In this document: in pieces, positions 45,991 to 49,039 of the stretch
Numbering within the stretch: the first letter of the stretch is position 1
Layout of the letters: each line of letters opens with the position of its first letter
DNA from: Haplomitrium mnioides
Taxonomy: Eukaryota; Marchantiophyta; Haplomitriopsida; Calobryales
Reading direction: 5' to 3'
Length of the DNA stretch: 49,039 bases
NCBI GenBank assembly: GCA_049999725.1
Contig: JBNGIS010017840.1
Coordinates: 1 to 49,039 of the forward strand
Notes under the pieces: generated by a model
Databases searched by the model: none
The model's input: only the letters and a program-made list of their open reading frames with translations
What the model was told of the DNA's origin: nothing
Position numbers and translations under genes: made by a program

Positions 45991-46384
45991 TAGCCTCAAT
46001 GGGAGAAGGCCATAAATTCGGAACTTGACTCTCTCATACGACGACAAGTATTTGGATCTGTTATCCCAACACTTCCCGACATGCATTTGACAGATTACAT
46101 ATTTATTTTTGTTTGCAAACACAATGCAAAAGGTGATATCACGCGATAAAAGGCAAGATTAGTGGGCAAATGATACACTCAAATTCTTGAACGTGACTAT
46201 AACCTCATATACTCACCTGTCATAGACTCTATAACATATAAATATATGATAGGCTTTGTTATCCAACACCATCTCACTATGCACATCATGGACATCATCA
46301 CTGCCTACTTATATAGCATTCTGGACACCCAAATTTTTATGAAAACACCCATTGAACTCATATTAAGAATGGCATTTCATATTT
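45991..46384 (+). pseudogene. Copia-C reverse transcriptase, N-terminal part
   Basis: Reads PQWEKAINSELDSL, KARLVGK, YSPVIDSITYKYMI and MDIITAYLYSILDTQIFMKTP. MDIITAYLYG-type is the conserved palm box with the first catalytic Asp, present here. The frame is broken by TAA at 46147 and TGA at 46171. It stops matching at about 46384, where a foreign block begins. Confidence 0.88.
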
Positions 46385-46975
46385 AGAGGGAGAACAGCCA
46401 CAATGCAAGTGGACCTTTAGTCCCAATCAGCCTTAAAATTGAGATTGGACCTTTTGTCTCTCATGGCCTAAACTGTGAGGTTAGACTTTTTGTCCCTCAT
46501 GATATGCACTACAAAAAATGGACTTGTAGTCCATAGAGGCACAATGATAAAAAATGGACCTTTTGTCCACAAAGACCTTAATCTAGGAAAAGGACCTTTT
46601 GTCCTCAATGGCCAACAAATGAAAGGAACTTTTGTCCATAAGAGGCCACTGCCAATCTAGAAAGGACCTTTAGCCCTTATGTCAAAAAGACAATGCCAAA
46701 TGATGGAAAGCAAGTTGCACAATGCCATTCACGGACCTTTAGTCTAGCCAGTAGATTTGCTGAGCACGCAACATTTCAAAGGACCTTTAGTCCAGCCACT
46801 AGATTCATTGAGCACGTAGCATTTCAGAGGACCTTTAGTCCCACATATATACAAGCTGCATGAGCAACACAAGAGTGGACCTTTTGTCCCCCATAATCAA
46901 AGTATACCACATGAAAATGTGAAGTTGGCAAAGCATTATATTAATGTATCTAGATCACCAATCGATCAATCAAGA
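46385..46975 (+). repeat. Block with 12 copies of a 13-base motif, splitting Copia-C RT
   Basis: About 590 bp not resembling RT. The motif GGACCTTT(A/T)GTCC or a one-to-two-base variant starts at 46411, 46447, 46482, 46520, 46556, 46592, 46625, 46664, 46733, 46781, 46829 and 46877. Its ends GGAC and GTCC are complementary. Spacing is 33-48 bp except one of 69. The last four copies sit in a better kept 48-bp unit with AGATT, GAGCACG and CATTTCA landmarks. The ORF at 46475-46660 reads repeated GPFV and is a by-product. The RT frame differs before and after the block. Whether it is an insertion or a local expansion is not clear. Confidence 0.8.
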
Positions 46976-47410
46976 ACAAAAATGGCAGTTCAAGTTTTGT
47001 TTTTGATATATAGGCTCAAATAGAGTGGCAGAAATTGGTACCAAAGATTCAAATCAGAAATGATGGCACTGAATTTTACAAATGATAACATTGCTCCATC
47101 CCTGTCTATGAAGCATCAAGGCTCTGAATACGTCGTGGTTGCACTTTATGTAGACGACATAAATATTTTTGGCACAAAAATTCTAGCAGCCAACACCATT
47201 GCCAAACTAAAAGACATATTTGAAATGCGAAACATTGGAGAACCAGATTTTTGTCTCGGCATCCAATTTGAGCATCTACTTGATGGAATTATGATCCACC
47301 AGCTCGCATATGCGGCCAATTTGCTCAAACAATTCAATATGGATAATGCTCATCCGATGAGCACTCCTATGGAAATAAGATCTTTGGACCCATCCAAGGA
47401 CATGTTTGGA
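46976..47410 (+). pseudogene. Copia-C reverse transcriptase, C-terminal part
   Basis: Resumes with YRLKxSGRNWYQRFKSEM, corresponding to the LYGLKQSGR-W box with TAG for Gln, then EYVVVALYVDDINIFGT, which keeps the YVDD catalytic box, and KDIFEMRNIGEPDFCLGIQF, HQLAYAANLLKQF and PMSTPM, all in the usual copia order. The frame is open from 47060 to the TGA near 47414. Confidence 0.93.
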
Positions 47411-47845
47411 AAATGAAGGGAACTTGAACAAACTTTGGGATAAAAAAAACCATACCTTTTGGCAATTGGAGCTCTCATATACCTTGCAAATCAGACTAGA
47501 CCTGATATATCTTTTGCAGTAAACATGCTCACAAGGCACAGCTCCCAGCCTACCATTCGTCATTGGAATGGACTTAAACGCATTTTCAGATACCTCAAAG
47601 GTACAAAAAATATGGGACTCTTCCTCCTCATAAATGTAGCAAACAATATTGTCGATTATGCCAATGCTGGATATTTATTTGATCATGATGACGCAAAGTC
47701 CCAAACAAAATCCGTCTTCCTTAAAAGAAGCACCACTATCTCATGGAAAAGCACTAAACATGCAATTACAACAACCTCGACTAATCATGCAAAAATCATA
47801 GCTCTCTATGAGGCTAGTAGAGAAACAGCCGCTACTTTGAACTAG
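47411..47845 (+). pseudogene. Copia-C RNase H
   Basis: Same frame as the RT C-terminus after a TGA and a TAA. Reads YLLAIGALIYLANQTRPDISFAV as the connection, HWNGLKRIFRYLKGT, then VDYANAGYLFD. Copia elements have GYxDAG here, so the first RNase H Asp is Asn (codon 47663-47665). SQTKSVFLKRSTTISWKSTKH and NHAKIIALYEASRE follow; NHAEIIAL is usual, so the catalytic Glu position is Lys too. It stops at TAG in 47844-47846. Confidence 0.92.
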
Positions 47846-48449
47846 GAACCGCTACTGAGTTCCTGTTTCACTTGGCAGTCAAATTTTTTTTTGAAGATTT
47901 GGCATTAAAAAACAAAGTCTATGCAAGCATAGACTCCAAACTAGAACCGTAAAGCCTATGCACGCATAGACTCCGAACAAGAATCCTTAATCCTCTGCTT
48001 GCTTTAACTCTGAACAAGAACAACGAAGCCATGCACGCATGGACTTTCAACTAGAATCCTACAGCAAAAACACCCCAAGCGTCCAAAGAAGAACCCTACA
48101 GCCTATGCAAGCATGGATATTGAACAAGAACCCTTTGACAAAAGGGTGCCGGGACTCTGAACAACAGCTGCATAGCTTAAGCATGCAAGGAAACCAAACA
48201 AAAACTACAAAGCCTTAATGCGCAAAGACACTAAACAATGTGCAAAGACTCCACATTATTTTGAGATTAGAAATTGAGTTCAAACCATTCTTGGACTATC
48301 AAAAGGGTCAACTTATTCTTAGGGGAAATAAATCGAATCTTGATGAAAAGACTTGTAGTAAATTGAAAGAGCAATAAGATGAAACTTTTGCCAAAAAAGA
48401 TTTAGAAAAAATAAAATTTATTATTGCGGAAAATAGTACAAACACGTCC
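47846..48449 (+). other. Region downstream of Copia-C pol
   Basis: No protein motif. It includes the irregular repeat described separately at 47914-48130, then AT-rich DNA. No LTR start resembling TGCTAT plus TATA was found. Confidence 0.6.
47914..48130 (+). repeat. Irregular tandem repeat with palindromic core
   Basis: Four units carry a core of type TATGCANGCATA followed by GACTC and GAACAAGAA(C/T)CC: at 47918, 47956, 48031 and 48105. The first core, GTCTATGCAAGCATAGAC, has perfect 8-base inverted arms. Spacing is irregular (about 38, 75 and 74 bp), and more degraded units may continue to 48250. Confidence 0.7.
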
Positions 48450-49037
48450 TTAGACTCTCTCCTCTTCCGGAGGAACTGTCTCATCTAAATCTACTGGCTG
48501 AGCATCTGCAGCCACTAGAGAATCCTGATGAGACTTTGTAGTCCCCGATATCACTATAGAGTCACCAGAAGCACATGCAGTACCAAGAGGAACAGGTTCC
48601 TTGTGGTACGCAAATACTATTTGTGACTCAGTCACATCGGATGGCAAGGAAGCCATCTCCAAAACCCTCTGAAGAATATAGATAGACTAACGTCTATCAT
48701 ATTTCACGGGGATGCAATTTCGCATCAGCTTAAGAGCACAGACAAGGCCTATGCCAGACCTAGAGCAAGGATCTAGAATCCAATCTTGCTCTGTAGAAAG
48801 ATGGTCAATGAAAAAATTATACAAAGCCTGCAGTTTCTAATAAACATTCACAGGAAAATCATCTTCTAAATGTTTAAGCTTGGCAGAAATTGTAGGACAG
48901 CTAAAGACGCTCTGCATTGGTTGCAAAGGAAGTCCCATTGCAGAAGAAGCTTGCAAGTTGAAATGCCGCATGCTCCTCTTTCCCTCTTTTGACCAGTAGC
49001 CCACTGTCTAGTACTCGTGGGCATGTGCAATTCTGGG
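48450..49037 (-). pseudogene. Antisense ORF remnant downstream of Copia-C pol
   Basis: The minus strand keeps one frame for about 195 codons from the window edge to a stop at 48450, broken only by three TAG codons (plus-strand 49008-49010, 48837-48839, 48687-48689). It reads GYWSKEGKRSMRHFNLQASS, then PTISAKLKHLEDDFPVNVY, FFIDHLSTEQDWILDPC, LMRNCIPVKYDRR, and an acidic end PVDLDETVPPEEERV. The last 70 codons are open from Met at 48662. Function not recognised. Three stops of the Gln/Trp-to-TAG type in an otherwise open frame suggest a decayed real gene, perhaps the C-terminal half of an extra retrotransposon ORF or part of another element. It may start beyond the window. Confidence 0.5.
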
Positions 49038-49039
49038 AC

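Larger units (their letters stand above)
40961..49039 (+). mobile_element. Copia-C, Ty1/copia retrotransposon nested in Gypsy-A 3' LTR (3' end outside window)
   Basis: A short LTR, a primer-site-like sequence, a 2-kb leader, then gag, protease, integrase, RT and RNase H remnants in that order, which is the copia order (integrase before RT). From 43999 to 46384 one frame runs through the end of gag, protease, integrase and the start of RT, broken by nine stops. A repeat-bearing block splits RT at 46385-46975. Nothing resembling the first LTR is found after RNase H, so the 3' LTR should lie to the right of the window. The five bases before the LTR are AGGGA. Confidence 0.9.

Noticed and set aside
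46411-46889. The CCTTTAGTCC-type motif as the grass MITE with terminal CCTTTAGTCCCGG
   Set aside because: Only a short core is shared. There is no terminal inverted pair at the block ends and no target duplication, and the motif is internal and repeated.

Overview
This is a repeat-only stretch of a large plant nuclear genome. It contains a degenerate AT-rich satellite plus decayed Ty3/gypsy and Ty1/copia LTR retrotransposons nested inside one another. The long-LTR gypsy elements, decayed primer sites of the tRNA-Asp type, and heavy C-to-T/G-to-A decay fit a methylated, repeat-rich plant genome, possibly a gymnosperm or another large-genome seed plant. The species cannot be told from the window. 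I found no intact host gene, no tRNA or rRNA gene, no CRISPR array and no intact transposon gene.

Layout. Positions 1-13887 hold a 34-bp satellite, roughly 400 diverged copies with higher-order structure. It is interrupted at 10384-10679 by a solo LTR (TG...CA ends) flanked by a 5-bp duplication AAATA. The satellite stops at 13888, where a gypsy element on the plus strand, called Gypsy-A here, begins. Its 5' LTR is 13888-15674 plus 28551-~30380, its interior is 30381-36559, and its 3' LTR runs from 36560 to 40960 without reaching its end. The 5' LTR was split by a second gypsy element on the minus strand, Gypsy-B (15675-28550, LTRs 15675-16839 and 27390-28550). Gypsy-B is itself interrupted by two blocks of foreign sequence: about 16976-19880, which splits the integrase C-terminus, and about 21075-24600, a GC-rich block between RNase H and integrase. 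The 3' LTR of Gypsy-A carries a 2.1-kb minisatellite expansion (about 36955-39060). It is cut at 40961 by a copia element, Copia-C, with a 132-bp LTR (40961-41092), a 2-kb leader, and gag-protease-integrase-RT-RNase H remnants to 47845. The window ends before the 3' LTR of Copia-C.

How the parts relate. Each element has the normal retrotransposon gene order (gypsy: gag, protease, RT, RNase H, integrase; copia: gag, protease, integrase, RT, RNase H). All are pseudogenes with in-frame stops, frameshifts and lost catalytic residues. Six examined catalytic-acid losses (five Asp to Asn, one Glu to Lys) are each a single G-to-A change, and five lie in CG or CHG context, as expected from deamination of methylated cytosine. 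Relative order of events: satellite, then Gypsy-A, then Gypsy-B and Copia-C (order between these two unknown), then the insertions inside Gypsy-B. Four runs of N (17814-17823, 23296-23395, 28904-29003, 38593-38602) mark assembly gaps, at least one with duplicated flanks.

No new biological system with a supportable function was found. The most unusual items are the satellite that stays open in all three forward frames, the one-sided minisatellite expansion in an LTR, the GC-rich block inside Gypsy-B, the repeated 13-base motif that splits the Copia-C reverse transcriptase, and a decayed antisense ORF downstream of Copia-C pol.
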